In this document: piece by piece, positions 20,270 through 30,875 of the stretch
Layout: each line of letters starts with the position of its first letter
How positions within the stretch are numbered: the first letter of the stretch is position 1
From: Nemertoderma westbladi
Lineage: Eukaryota > Xenacoelomorpha > Nemertodermatida > Nemertodermatidae
DNA length: 64,000 nucleotides
NCBI GenBank assembly: GCA_032718475.1
Contig: JAUCBJ010000302.1
Span: forward strand, 1 to 64,000
Direction: 5' to 3'
The notes under the pieces: model-generated
The model's input: the letters and a program-made list of their open reading frames with translations, nothing else
Told to the model about the DNA's origin: nothing
The model's database searches: none
Position numbers and translations under genes: made by a program

Positions 20270-21241
20270 TTATGTTGCATTAGATATAGGTGCAACTGCA
20301 TTAGTACGACGACATCCAAATATAACCCGCAACTCCGCCCTGAACTTCTCTGTGAAAAACCAGTAGGCGAAGGGATTGACTAGTGATTGGCTAACCGCGA
20401 TATTGCTGAAACTGATATCTAACCAGATCTTAATGATTTGGTCGATCTTGAAGCCAGGAGTATATCCTTCTATGAGCATCCAAACCATCTCTGGTAACAT
20501 AAGTGTGGCGAACAGGATTACAATCACTAACATCATTATAACTGCTTTCTTCTTCATCTTGCTGTTGTGATGCGAACCATCAGTCTTCCTTCTAAGCACC
20601 CAAATAATTTGACAGTAAAGCGCCATTAGCAATAAAAGGGGAATCAAATACGTGACGAGAAAGTTCAACAGCAGAAAGTATTTGCCCCGTTCTTGTAACC
20701 ATCTTGAGAGATATGAGCAGTGGGTACTTCCTAGTTGAAAACCAGCCGGTATGTTTTCCGGCCATCCTGCTACAACAAATACCTTATTGTTTGACTTGTT
20801 GATGAATCTATAAACCAAGCCCAGGTATATATACTGCGTGGAGCAGAAGGCCATACAACCTAACCATACACCCAACACCATACACAAAGCCTGAACCACA
20901 TTGATCTGTCGGCGTAATGGGAATACACAAGCGATGTACCGGACAACAGCTATGATAACCATTATGTACACACTGGTGACTATACTCAGATTGAGTATAT
21001 ACCTCGCTATGTAACAGTTGAAGAAATTGCTATCGTTTTGTACTATTTCTAGAATGTGTGCAGGTATGTAGAATATACCAACAAGTAAATCGGATATACT
21101 CATCGATATAATGAATGTGTTTGTCACGGAGTCATTTTTCCGGAGTCGGATGGCTATTATTAAAGCGAATAGGTTTCCAGGGATTATTAGGAGGGCGAGG
21201 GCAGAACTTATAATAACTTCAGCCAAATCGTTAGCCTCCAT
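20270..21241 (-). CDS. Rhodopsin-class (class A) G-protein-coupled receptor, orphan
   Basis: A 323-residue seven-helix receptor for the plasma membrane, ligand unknown. Seen: GN at 22-23 (helix 1), Asp51 in SISDLL (helix 2), Cys76 and Cys175 for the helix 3-loop 2 disulphide, Pro201 in helix 5, a Lys-rich end of loop 3 (KMKKKA, 218-223), Pro240 in helix 6, NPFAY at 289-293 (helix 7) and a short tail with Cys310. An N-glycosylation sequon (Asn148-Lys-Ser) lies in loop 2. Odd points: the DRY motif is VRY (100-102), and the CWxP of helix 6 is TLMLP with no Trp. The N-terminus before helix 1 is only about 6-8 residues. The frame is intact, so it is probably a working gene. An acceptor site lies 7 bp before the ATG, implying a 5' untranslated exon. 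Echinoderm and lancelet genomes have many single-coding-exon class A receptors; this could be one of those. Confidence 0.88.
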   Translation of the reverse strand: MEANDLAEVIISSALALLIIPGNLFALIIAIRLRKNDSVTNTFIISMSISDLLVGIFYIPAHILEIVQNDSNFFNCYIARYILNLSIVTSVYIMVIIAVVRYIACVFPLRRQINVVQALCMVLGVWLGCMAFCSTQYIYLGLVYRFINKSNNKVFVVAGWPENIPAGFQLGSTHCSYLSRWLQERGKYFLLLNFLVTYLIPLLLLMALYCQIIWVLRRKTDGSHHNSKMKKKAVIMMLVIVILFATLMLPEMVWMLIEGYTPGFKIDQIIKIWLDISFSNIAVSQSLVNPFAYWFFTEKFRAELRVIFGCRRTNAVAPISNAT

Positions 21242-21247
21242 TATCGG

Positions 21248-21262
21248 TCTGAAATAAATATA
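21248..21262 (-). promoter_or_regulatory. Candidate 3' splice site in the GPCR 5' UTR
   Basis: On the minus strand the sequence reads TATTTATTTCAG followed by ACCGATA and the ATG. T-rich tract plus CAG fits an acceptor; the coding exon would start at 21,248. The upstream exon would lie at higher coordinates and was not identified. Confidence 0.5.
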
Positions 21263-22085
21263 CAGTTTAGTTGTAATATAAAAATAATATAATCACTTTA
21301 AAACTCATAATTTGTCAATTTAATGGAGCAAAATGGTTGCAAAAGTGTACTTTAAAATATTATGGAAAAGGAGCAGCTTACAATGGCAGTTAGAAACAAT
21401 AATCACCAAAACAATAAATGTAACTAGATTTTGTAAATATCTACTACCAATTTACACTGGATATCATTTTTTAAATTGCGGTCAACTCACGTCACGTTTT
21501 TCTATAATATATGAAATATAAGTTACTACCTGCTGCATTGAGATGCAGCTGATTGAAAAAATAATAATTGTCTCTACCACGCAATCCACAATTGGCATGC
21601 CCCAATGCAGCGCGCATTACGAATGCTATGCCGGTCAGTCCTTCTCAGTTACCTGCATACCTTGAATATTTAATTTTTTAAGTGAAAATCAATTTGTGTT
21701 ACGAAAAAAAGTACTACAATACAAATAAAAAATATTATTGAATATCAGTGAAAAAATAGTTATTGATAATAATGAATATGCCACAGTCATCTATCAGACA
21801 TCTGATTTGTTGAGCCATGAAGCGCAAAATATAATTAAAAAAATTATTATTTTATGGAGTACGTGGGCGCCCACATGACCTAATCTTAATTTATTCAAAT
21901 GACATTCCTGATGCCTCTGATGTTTTCTCAACACTTTTTGTCTTGTTTACTCTCATAAAAATCTCCTGATTCTCATAGATCAGACTAATAGCGAACTATC
22001 CAAAATTATAGAACGATAGTAAACTTTTCTATAATCTGAAGAAGATGTTTATTCAATAAATTCCAACTTTATCCAGACTTCTATC
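21263..22085. other. AT-rich intergenic stretch upstream of the GPCR
   Basis: Should contain the promoter, first exon and intron of the receptor if the acceptor is real. I could not identify them. Confidence 0.35.
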
Positions 22086-22229
22086 AAATTTCCAGACATT
22101 AAAATAATTAATAACATAATAGACCAAAAAATAATAACATAATAGACCAAAAAATTCAAAAAAGAACTTCGGATTGATGATAGACTCAAAATTTATAATG
22201 GAATTCGAATCAAATTTGGATCAAAATCC

Positions 22230-22520
22230 CCAGGTTTAATTTATAGCCGACAACATTGCTTCCCATTACACTTTTCGTCCATATATTCTGTATAGTTTAA
22301 TAGTATGGGGAAGTACCGCTAACTGTATTAATAAACTTGTATGTATAAAAATAAATAAAATTATACATTACCTTTAGCCACTCACACTCACAAGCATTAT
22401 CAAACCTGTTGGAACAAAAAACTTCTCCCAGAATTCTCCCAATAGAACAAATATACAAATTACAAGTCGCCCAATCAATGCATGCATGAAATTGCAAAAT
22501 GAGAGGCAAATCCATCTTGG
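22230..22520 (+). pseudogene. LINE RT C-terminal remnant
   Basis: In switching plus-strand frames one reads ILYSLIVWGST followed by INKL, then SHSQALSNLLEQ and RILPIEQIYKLQVAQSMHA. This fits the Y-n-viWGsT, i-kLq-iQk and iLpi-qIYKLQva-fMhk blocks of the CR1/Jockey-like LINE C-terminal region. Stops and frameshifts are present. Similarity may extend weakly to 22,860 (SSAFYIRNHNASIHMR). Confidence 0.5.
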
Positions 22521-22939
22521 AGTAATGTTTTTTTTTTAATTCTCGACTGTATAGTCATATAGTCAACACTAGATTAGTTAAAACACAAAATGTTTATGTA
22601 ACTTCCCTTAATGTTGATCAGCCTGCCTCCATTACTAAAAGGTTTGACAAAAAACGGTTTTATGAGTAAACAAAACAATATCTACCAGAATAGAATCACT
22701 TGTTTAAATCTATCACTTTAAATTTATTTTTCATTCTTTTATATTTTCCTTCTATAATTTTAAACCAAACTTCATCAGCTTTTTACATTAGAAATCATAA
22801 CGCTTCCATCCATATGAGAATATCCCCCATTGTACATATGGTGGTACTAACCACAACTTGCAAGATCAATAGAATCGAGTTTATTCAGGTATTACCTCTA
22901 TAACCCAGTGTATTTCACCAGACACTGGAATGAACTATC

Positions 22940-23400
22940 ATGAATGCCAATGGGTGACTGCTTGCCAGCTACCATAGAACAATATCATGAATAGGATAGG
23001 CTGATCAGTTCTGCTATGGGAGTGGCCAGCAAGTCGTATCCATAGTGTCTGTAGGGTGGTGCAGGGCCTTGGCATTGTTCGGTTCCCACTGAGATTTTAC
23101 AATGCCTCATTTGTTAAATGGGCATCGTATTTTATGCCATGACCTCTGTTTAGAATCATGGTGTATGTACCATCAAGTCTACTGCAGTGTCTACTGCGGT
23201 AAGAACCCAAAATGGACTGAGGTATAGCAGCGCAGGCTCTATTGCTGCCTGGAATATACTTTGGAATATTCCATGTGATTTCCATCCATGCCCTTGAAAG
23301 TTTATTTACATACACCAACCCTTGCCATTTCGTATTCGCAGGTTCCGAATCAAAAAACCCTAGGTAGCAGAAGTTTTTACATGACCAACCAGCGGGCACA
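22940..23400 (-). pseudogene. LINE RT C-terminal remnant
   Basis: Minus frame 23,097-23,399 reads FCYLGFFDSE, VYVNKLSRAW, LGSYRSRHCSRLDGTYTMIL and DAHLTNEAL. These match the YLGs, kLsr-w, lDgtytrMLR and ahltNe-LY blocks in the same region of LINE copy 1. Continuing past the stop, RLAGHSHSRTDQPI matches RfAGHcfRredQPv. The family is related to but clearly diverged from copies 1-5. Confidence 0.55.
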
Positions 23401-23470
23401 ATTACTGAATGCAGTGACTATCGGAAGCAGGGAGGAAACTTGTGATGCAAAATCCAAATCTCGAATTTAG

Positions 23471-25115
23471 ATTCGCGAATTCATATCTTGTCTGAAGTTA
23501 TTACATAGGTAACTTACATAGCTTATTTCAAGGTGTCTGTCTGGGTATGGACTTCATTGACACATTGGACCCTCAACCACAGGATAACATCTTGCTGCTG
23601 AAGAGTTTTGCGAAACCAATGCCACAACGTACAATAATAATTTCCTTTTAACATCTGACTATTTATTAATATATAATTATAACAGGACTTTGGATGAACA
23701 ACACTACAGTAATTATTTCAAAAAATGCGAATTTGACAAGCAATTTCCTATAACTTTCTTATCAAAATTTATAGATTTCCCAGAACAAGAGATGAATTAA
23801 ATATCTTCTAGCAGGTTCAATGGAGTGTACGAACTAATGGGAGGCCTGTTTTCTGGGCTGGCGAATCATGGTGGTTGGTTGCATGACAAATTTGGCTATA
23901 AAGAAAGCAAGGAGTGCAGTGAGTTTTACTGCCTTGGCCAATAGACAGGAAGTGGTGATAATGTCACACTAGGCGGGCCATCCGTAAAGATTGTGCCAAA
24001 CATGGTGAGATGCAGAGCTATAGTACAGAAACGGATAAAAGCGGACATGGTGCGACATCTTTGTATTAATTGTTAATTAATGAAGCCCCATCCATGCTAA
24101 TAAGTTTGCTTCCATTACGCTAACCTCTAATATTACCTGTGTGATGATGCACGATGCTACGTTTCCTTCCTCGAATATTCATGATAAATTTGCTTCCTTT
24201 AGGCGAATTCATGTTACTAGCTAGTCATTTATCCATGACATTTCTTATTGGGGGTAAACACTACACCTACGCCTACACACCTACACCTACTTGTAGGTAG
24301 ATTAGTACCGAAGCAGGTTTCAGGGGCGGGTTGAAAGAAACCAAAACAATAAACGAGAGTTAGAAATATTGTAGAAAACCCACTTTAATTCAGAGTCAAC
24401 AGCTTCAAAAATAACAGTCAGATGTATAGGCCTACGGTCTTGCGGTACATGTATGCGTAGGCATAGAGGTGTAAGCGAGGCTTTTATCCCCCTTTCATAT
24501 TAGAATATTGAGCAAGGGACCTTGATGGTTGCAAATGTAGGATTAACCAACAAACTGAAATTGGATTTAAAACTATTAACAGTATTAGTTCTGACCACAA
24601 ATTATACCCCCAAAATTTACTTTTGAAGTTAAAAATTCGTAACTTCGATTTTAAACATCAGGTTAAGTATGTAGGTAGGGGCATATTAAGTACTTTACTA
24701 CAAAAATGGCAAAATATCTAAATATAAACATACCCAAAGAAACAATGCAAAAAAAACAGGAAAATTACCCATTGTGTCTCGCATTACCCATTACCATTAC
24801 CCATTGAGTCTACCCATTACCCATCGCGACTTTGTTTGAGTTCACATTTCCACAGGGCTAACAAGTTGGGTTTGAAGCACGCACATTCACACTACTCAAA
24901 GTCAAAGCTCATGTGAAGCTTTCTTATTGTGCCTATTCACACCAAAGAGCGTTTAAAGCTAGTCTTTGGAACGCGTTAATGATTTTACAAATGTATTCAG
25001 AAATAATTTATAATTTAACATTAATAATGATTACAATAAATCATAAACTATAATATAGAAGTTATAAAAATTCGACTTTGCGTTGGATATTTAAACTGCC
25101 ACAGAAGCGCAGGTA
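23471..25115. other. Intergenic stretch with short local repeats
   Basis: No gene recognised. Low-complexity pieces: ACACCTACGCCTACACACC near 24,265 and ATTACCCATTACC repeats near 24,780-24,825. Confidence 0.4.
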
Positions 25116-25119
25116 CTCT

Positions 25120-25675
25120 CACCAGATCGTGAAACTGAGTTTTTTGCAAGGTGACACATTAGCACCATTACTATTTGTAATTGTGCTGGATTACGCAATG
25201 AGGACGGCCACAAAGGGTGAAGATCTGGGATTCACACTTGAAGAACGCAGAAGTAGTAGATATCCGGCAACTACAGTCACAGACACCGACTTTGCGGATG
25301 ACATCGCCCTGCTCTCTAATATGCTAGCAGATGCACAGCTTCTACTAAATAAAGTGGAGAGGGCTGCTAAGGAGGTTGGATTGCATATAAATGCTACAAA
25401 GACCGAATTCATGACCTTTAATGTTGATGGAAACTTGACAACCATTGATAATAATCAACTAAGGAAGGTCGATGACTTCCAGTACCTTGGATCATGGATA
25501 GAGAGTAGCAAAAAGGACATAGAAGTTAGGAAAGCAAAGGCTTGGGTATCTCTATCAAAAATGGATACCATCTGGAAATCAGATCTCTCCAGGCACCTGA
25601 AGACTAAGTTCTTTCGAGCCACAGTGGAAAGTGTATTTTTATACGGGGGTGAGACCTGGACATGGAGTAAAGTTC
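25120..25675 (+). pseudogene. LINE reverse transcriptase fragment, cut at both ends
   Basis: An open frame from QGDTLAPLLFVIVLDY, through FADDIALLSN, to YLGSWIESS and LYGGETWTW. It carries the RT active-site block (FADD) and the following region, but lacks everything upstream of QGDTLAP and stops at GGETWTWSKVL, where a non-LINE repeat (25,676) begins. The frame is unbroken, so insertion may be fairly young. It is a different subfamily from copy 1 (about half of residues shared by eye in the overlap). Confidence 0.8.
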
Positions 25676-25722
25676 TGGGGGGACCGCACTGGATATAAGT
25701 CGTCAGACTTTGTGCGTAATCC
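25676..25722 (+). repeat. Short dispersed repeat, copy B
   Basis: GGGGGGACCGCACTGGATATAAGTCGTCAGACTTTGTGCGTAATCC, in parts, parallels 17,360-17,420. It joins the LINE fragment directly to the 9-bp tandem repeat. Confidence 0.5.
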
Positions 25723-25723
25723 C

Positions 25724-25816
25724 TGGCCTAGTGGCCTAGCGGCCTAGCGGCCCAGCGGCCTAGCGGCCCAGCGGCCTAGCGGCCTAGCGGCCTAGCGGCC
25801 CAGCGGCCTAGCGGCC
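25724..25816 (+). repeat. 9-bp tandem repeat (GGCCTAGCG), about 10 copies
   Basis: Near-perfect GGCCTAGCG / GGCCCAGCG units; very G+C-rich island in AT-rich DNA. The first unit, CCTAGTGG, grows out of the CCCTGG end of the preceding repeat. Confidence 0.9.
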
Positions 25817-26718
25817 GAAGAAAATTTAGTCTATACATCTGACTGTTGATTCTCAATTAAATTTGGTTTTAAATTTTGTTTTCTATTCTACAACATTCCC
25901 CACGCTCACGTTTATTGTTTTGGTTGCTTTCAACTCGCCTCTGTAACCTGCTCCTTTACTAACCTGCCTGGTTTTGGAGGCCCCCAAACAGGATAATCCC
26001 TACTGTCGCATTTGTGTTCATTATCATAAATTTGTTTAATTTAATCAACGATAGACAGAATTACATCACAAAGTTGCCAATCCTCTCAACATAGGCCAAC
26101 AGTATTATACCTATTTTTTGTTCATCTGTCGAGATATCTAGTGGAGTTTGTCGCAATATTACTGTACAGTAGCTAGTGATATAAATTTATCATTAACGCT
26201 GAGTTACTTAAACTTAGCAGTGGTCAAAGTTCAATCTATTGTAATTAAACTCCGGGATCGTATCACAAAGGGAACGGCACACTAATTGCATAAGCTTTAT
26301 TCGTATCGTAGTATCATTATTCCTTTGGTTCATGGCTCGCGCCCAGAGGCATTTTCTTTCGGATCAACAGTCAGATATCCATTAGGCATAACCTTACCGG
26401 TACAGAGCAGGGTTATCCTGATTGATTCATCGCCTAATTCTTAGTGACAGCAGGAACCCATGATGGCAACAATATCAGTGAGCAAAATAGTGACAGGCCT
26501 TCTTTAATGAGGGCTTCTTGGTTTCTTGACAATGACACGTTCCCACACAGTGTGTTACTTATCCTAATCACCCAAACTTACCACCCCCCTACTACACCCC
26601 TCACACATTCTGCAGTAGGGCCTACAGTGCAGCATACTGTACAGAACGATTCCAAGAGATATTGATATTATCCGAACCTACTGTATATACACCACGACTC
26701 GTATTATACAGTAGTGTG
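25817..26718. other. Intergenic stretch
   Basis: No gene or repeat recognised; the open frame 26,444-26,665 lacks motifs. Confidence 0.4.
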
Positions 26719-27506
26719 GTTTTCTGATGACACGGAGCCCCCCCCCCCCCCCCCCCCACCCCACAAAAAAAAATTATAATTGCTGTACAAATCATTATCA
26801 TATTGCTTGAAATTTGAAACCTAACTAAGTAACTAGTTCAACTCACCGTGGATGTTACCATGAAGCCGGAATTTTCGATTTCGCCTATAAATATTTTTTA
26901 TAAGCGTTTTAAAAAAGTGTCTTTTGCGAAATCGCACCATCCGTATCATTGCCATTTTTCACATTAGTTGTATTCTTTCACATCAATAGAAAGCTTGCGT
27001 TACAAGGATTCGAAATATGTAACAATATCTGAATTTTGTTGAGAAACAGCTGAGATATAGGCGTTCAAAGATTGCAAGAATTATTGTTCGCTGAAGGCCA
27101 TTGATTCTATTTAATAAAACACAAAATTCTTGAACGTGTTATTTATTTTATGAGTTGGTTGGCAGCATCAGTCAGTATCTTTAAACGCCTGTATCTCTGC
27201 TGTTTCCAAAGAAATTCAGATATTGTTACATATTTGGAATACTTGCAACGCAAGCTTTCCATTTATATGTGCCTATGTGCACTAAATGTGAATAATGCCC
27301 ACGATACGGAAGGTACGATTTCGCAAAAGATACTTTTTTAAAACGCTTATAAAATAAATTTTGAGGCAAAATCGAAAATTCGGGCTTCGCTTCATGGTAA
27401 CAACCACGGTGAGTTGAACTAGTTGGGTTTCAAATTTCAAACAATATGATACAGATTTGTAAAAAAAATGGGATGGGGGGGGGGGGGGTCCGTGTCATCA
27501 GAAAAA
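26719..27506. mobile_element. 0.79-kb foldback (near-palindromic) element
   Basis: The ends TTTTCTGATGACACGG and its complement face each other, followed inward by a C run (left, about 20) or G run (right, about 14). About 350 bp of each arm match inverted, including CAATATGATA/TATCATATTG, AGTTGAACTAGTT, TTTCGCAAAAG and the ATATGTAACAATATCTGAAT block. The centre is about 27,112 with roughly 100 bp of less matched loop. No coding. No clear flanking duplication; the inverted similarity may extend a few bases outward (GTAGT on each side). Confidence 0.75.
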
Positions 27507-27519
27507 TGATTAAAACTAC

Positions 27520-28491
27520 AATGGGATACTACTACTACTAGGATCGGCATGCTGCATTGCAGCTGCATTTTTAAGAATGCTGTGCCGGCTTATCGACAAA
27601 ATTGCACCGCCACAACTCCCTATCACCCATGACATTTGCTAGATCGTCCGCATCTCCAAGGCCAGTGTCCTTAAGATGCGTCTCAAGAAAGTCATGGGCT
27701 GTCCACCATGCTTATTCGCTCCACGAGGCTGCCAAAGTACAAGATTATGCACTGGCTGGTCCTCACGGCGAAAGCAATGTCCGGCAAAGCGGATGCGATT
27801 TTGTTCTAGTGTCAAGCTTGGGGGAACCAATGAGACACCTCCAATGTTATATAGTGTCTGGTTGGATATGTAAGCATTGTACTTGACACAATGAACCCGG
27901 CGTAGCATTCTTGTGAATGTGCCATCCAGAGATTTGGTGTCCTCAGCAGCTAGAGCCCAGCATGGACTCCCATAGAGGAGTACTGGAACTACTGCTGCTC
28001 TAAATAATCGGACCTTAAGTTTCCGATTAATTCTCGGGGACTTCCAAATCCTGGAAAGCCTATTAAGGCTGCCCATGCCTTTCCCTTACGTATTCGAAGG
28101 TCCTCACCTGACTTCCGGATCCATGATCCCAGGTAACAGAAGTCATCCACATGCTCAAGCATACCATCTTTTGAGCTTATGCTCATCCGATCAGAGACTT
28201 GCTGAGGACTTTCAAAGTTAACTGTCAAAATTTTGGTCTTTCTGGAGTTCATAAAAAGACCAACACTAGAAGCAGCATGTTCTAATGAGCTGAGGAGCCG
28301 TTGGGCTCCCTCTAGTGATTCTGAGAGTACTCCTAAGTCATCAGCAAAGTCTAGATCAGTTAGGTACTTGGCAGGATTTCCTCGACTTCTGGAGCCAGTA
28401 GGTGGAGTTATCATCACCCCATCATCATTATGATGATCTAAGGACATGCGTAGAACATAGTCAACAACAATTATGAACAAGAATGGGATAC
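27520..28491 (-). mobile_element. LINE copy 3, 5'-truncated, with 10-bp target-site duplication
   Basis: Same family as copy 1 and close to it. AATGGGATAC occurs at 27,520-27,529 and 28,482-28,491; at the 5' junction AATGG is shared with the element itself, a microhomology often seen at truncated LINE ends. The 3' end has a CCTAGTAGTAGTAGTA tail on the minus strand. Coding starts within the FLFIIVVDYV block and includes FADD. One base is missing near 28,062-28,070 relative to copy 1, shifting the frame between the RT block and the LLYGSPCWAL region, so it is a pseudogene. It sits 13 bp from the foldback element. Confidence 0.88.
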
Positions 28492-29248
28492 GGGCAATTC
28501 GAACACGAAAATAATTAATTTAATAGTCTAAAAAATTTAATAAATAGCATTATTTTGAATATGGAATTATTTTGTAATGTTAAGTCGATATCCAGAAATA
28601 TCATAATGCCTGTTTTTTTATTCCATGTAAGTTTCAGTGTTTAGTTTCATATAAATCCATAAACCTGTGCCTGAAAAGTAGTAATACACATCTGCATTTA
28701 CCGTAATACCAAGAAAAACATCTTGTGTCACTTTGTCTAAGCCCGTAACAATAAATAAATAGGCATACAACAGTAGAGTAGGAAGGAGGTTCACCTCTCC
28801 ACCTGAGACAATGTTTTGTTCTGAATTCTGGAGGTTACTGTACATTAACGAGTCCATTTTGATCATCTTGAATTGTGATCTTAGCTACTGGAATAGGTCG
28901 CTTGCGGCAGGAAATCCATCAATTATTTATATTATACTGCAGAAGGTGAGCCTTCTACAGTACTAGTAAGTGGGAATGATTATGTGGGTGAGTGTATATG
29001 AGTGTGACGCCCTACAGTTAATATATTATTATATAATGATATTGTAGGATACTGTACTACTCCCTGTAAATATATTACGGGAATTACTGTAATAACAGGT
29101 TGCGGTATATTCCCTATATAAGCTATAGGCCTATGTAAAGTTTACTGAGGGAAAATAATGATTGAATCAGATATGTTTGAGTATATACTGTAGTACACAT
29201 AGCCAGCCTTCTAGTAACACAATAAAATACATGTTTCCATTTATACAT
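28492..29248. other. AT-rich intergenic stretch
   Basis: Nothing recognised. Confidence 0.4.
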
Positions 29249-29665
29249 TGATCTTCCACAGTAAACCCCTCCCCTCTGTTTCCTAAAGGAACGCCTGTTC
29301 ACCACCATGGGTGAACTTCCACAGGAAACCCTTCCACTCTGTTTCCTAAAGGAATGCCTGTTCACCACCATGGGTGATCTTCCACAGTAAACCCCTCCCC
29401 TCTGTTTCCTAAAGGAACGCCTGTTCACCACCATGGGTGAACTTCCACAGGAAACCCTTCCACTCTGTTTCCTAAAGGAATGCCTGTTCACTACCATGGG
29501 TGATCTTCCACAGTAAACCCTTCCACTCTGTTTCCTAAAGGAATGCCTGTTCACCGCACCATGGGTGATCTTCCACAGTAAACCCTTCCCCTCTGTTTCC
29601 TAAAGGAATGCCGTTCCACCACAATGGGTGATCTTCCACAGTAAACCCTTCTACACTGTTTCCCA
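29249..29665 (-). repeat. 63-bp minisatellite, about 6.6 copies
   Basis: CTTCCACAG recurs about every 63-64 bp with CTGTTTCCTAAAGGAA and GTTCACCACCATGGGTGA. Since 63 is a multiple of three, an open frame of 21-residue repeats (with SFRKQSGRV) appears on the minus strand; it is not supported as a gene. Units alternate between two types (AGTAAACCCCTCCCC and AGGAAACCCTTCCACT), suggesting duplication as 126-bp dimers. Confidence 0.85.
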
Positions 29666-29829
29666 AGTTGCCTTGGTTCCCATTTATTGACCAGTGAAGG
29701 ATGAAAGCAAGGGTGGGACTAGGCTGCAGCATTTAATGCACTGTGCTAAAACGATGCTGCCCTATCTAGGGATCGAACCTGGGCTTCCTATTTGGAAGCC
29801 CAGGGATGTCACCACTAAACCAAGCATCT
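29666..29829 (-). mobile_element. tRNA-derived SINE-like element
   Basis: On the minus strand 29,829-29,753 has an A-box-like TGGTTTAGTGG and a perfect B-box GGTTCGATCCC, with possible acceptor pairing GATGCT/AGCATC. Between them a long hairpin GGGCTTCC/GGAAGCCC replaces a normal anticodon arm; position 33 would be A, not T, so this is not a working tRNA. Sequence after the head (TAGTCCCACCC to AATAAATGGGAACC) may be the SINE body, running into the 63-bp minisatellite, which may have grown from the SINE tail. Confidence 0.5.
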
Positions 29830-30695
29830 GATAAAATTCAACAATGTAGCACCGTTATCATATACAAACAAAAACTCTAGACCTATGACAAACCATAGAA
29901 GTACTGTTTCATCACACTGCAGTACTTGACTTGAGATCACAATAAAAAATTACACTCAACAATATAAAAATCGAGGGCAAAATTCCAAAACTACCAATTA
30001 TACCATTAGTAAGTAAGTGGTCTGGTCTCGTGAGTTTATATAATTAGATTAAACTCCACTTAATACACCGTAAGTAAAGGCCTATTTCAGTGACACCCAC
30101 CCATTGTTATTAACCGCTGCTGCTATGACTCACTCACTAATGGCCCATTTGCTGATAGAGTTTTCCCAAGCCTATTGTCATATTGAATGACGGCCTGTTT
30201 TCATTTTATTAATCACAACTATACTGAACTGTCCGTTGGTTAATTCCAGTAAAGACATTGATGGCTGAAACTGACAGTATATAAGGCTGAATCTGTTCAC
30301 GCTATCTTAAACAGGGGGGTAGCTTAATTAACCCAATTTGCTTCTCCTATGAAAGCTTCCTTTATTGTACGTAGAGTTCTAACCCCTCCCCCCGGGTGGC
30401 CCCTACATGTCTCGTAATCTGATAAATTATCCAACATCTCTCTATGACTTTATCCACGGCTGTCCGCCATCCTACAGGCGTTACTGCAAATTTTCCTGTT
30501 TTTTAATCGAGCGAGATAATAATTTACCGTAGAAGTCGCCCAGCCAAACGCCCAGTACTTAATAGGCAAGTCTCTCAAGTAATTGGTACCTGGTCAAAGT
30601 CCACAGATCTGGTGAATTTATATTTGATTTACCTTAAATTAAATCGGTGATTACCAATTAGTTTGAATTAAAAATTGTTTATAAGAATATTGTGG
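29830..30695. other. Intergenic stretch
   Basis: Nothing recognised. Confidence 0.4.
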
Positions 30696-30875
30696 CATAA
30701 TCAATCGCCTACATATTTTTCCACGCTTTGTATGCAAATTTTTACAAATATATGCAATTGCAGCATAATATGCACACATTTACCAATATATGCAAACTGG
30801 CAGGGACAAATGCAATTGTAGTAATATATGCAAATATTTAGCAATATATGCAAACTCGCAAGAATATGCACATGT
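30696..30875 (+). repeat. ATATATGCAA-rich cluster
   Basis: TATGCAA or ATATGCA occurs about nine times in 180 bp, with irregular spacing (for example ACAAATATATGCAATTGC, CCAATATATGCAAACTGG, GCAATATATGCAAACTCG). It may be a decayed short tandem repeat or a cluster of octamer-like sites; spacing is too irregular to tell. Confidence 0.5.

Noticed and set aside
29123-29554. ORF with 21-residue SFRKQSGRV repeats
   Set aside because: By-product of the 63-bp minisatellite.
29753-29829. Functional tRNA gene
   Set aside because: A and B boxes are good, but the anticodon arm is a long hairpin, position 33 is not T, and the D-arm spacing is poor. A SINE head fits better.
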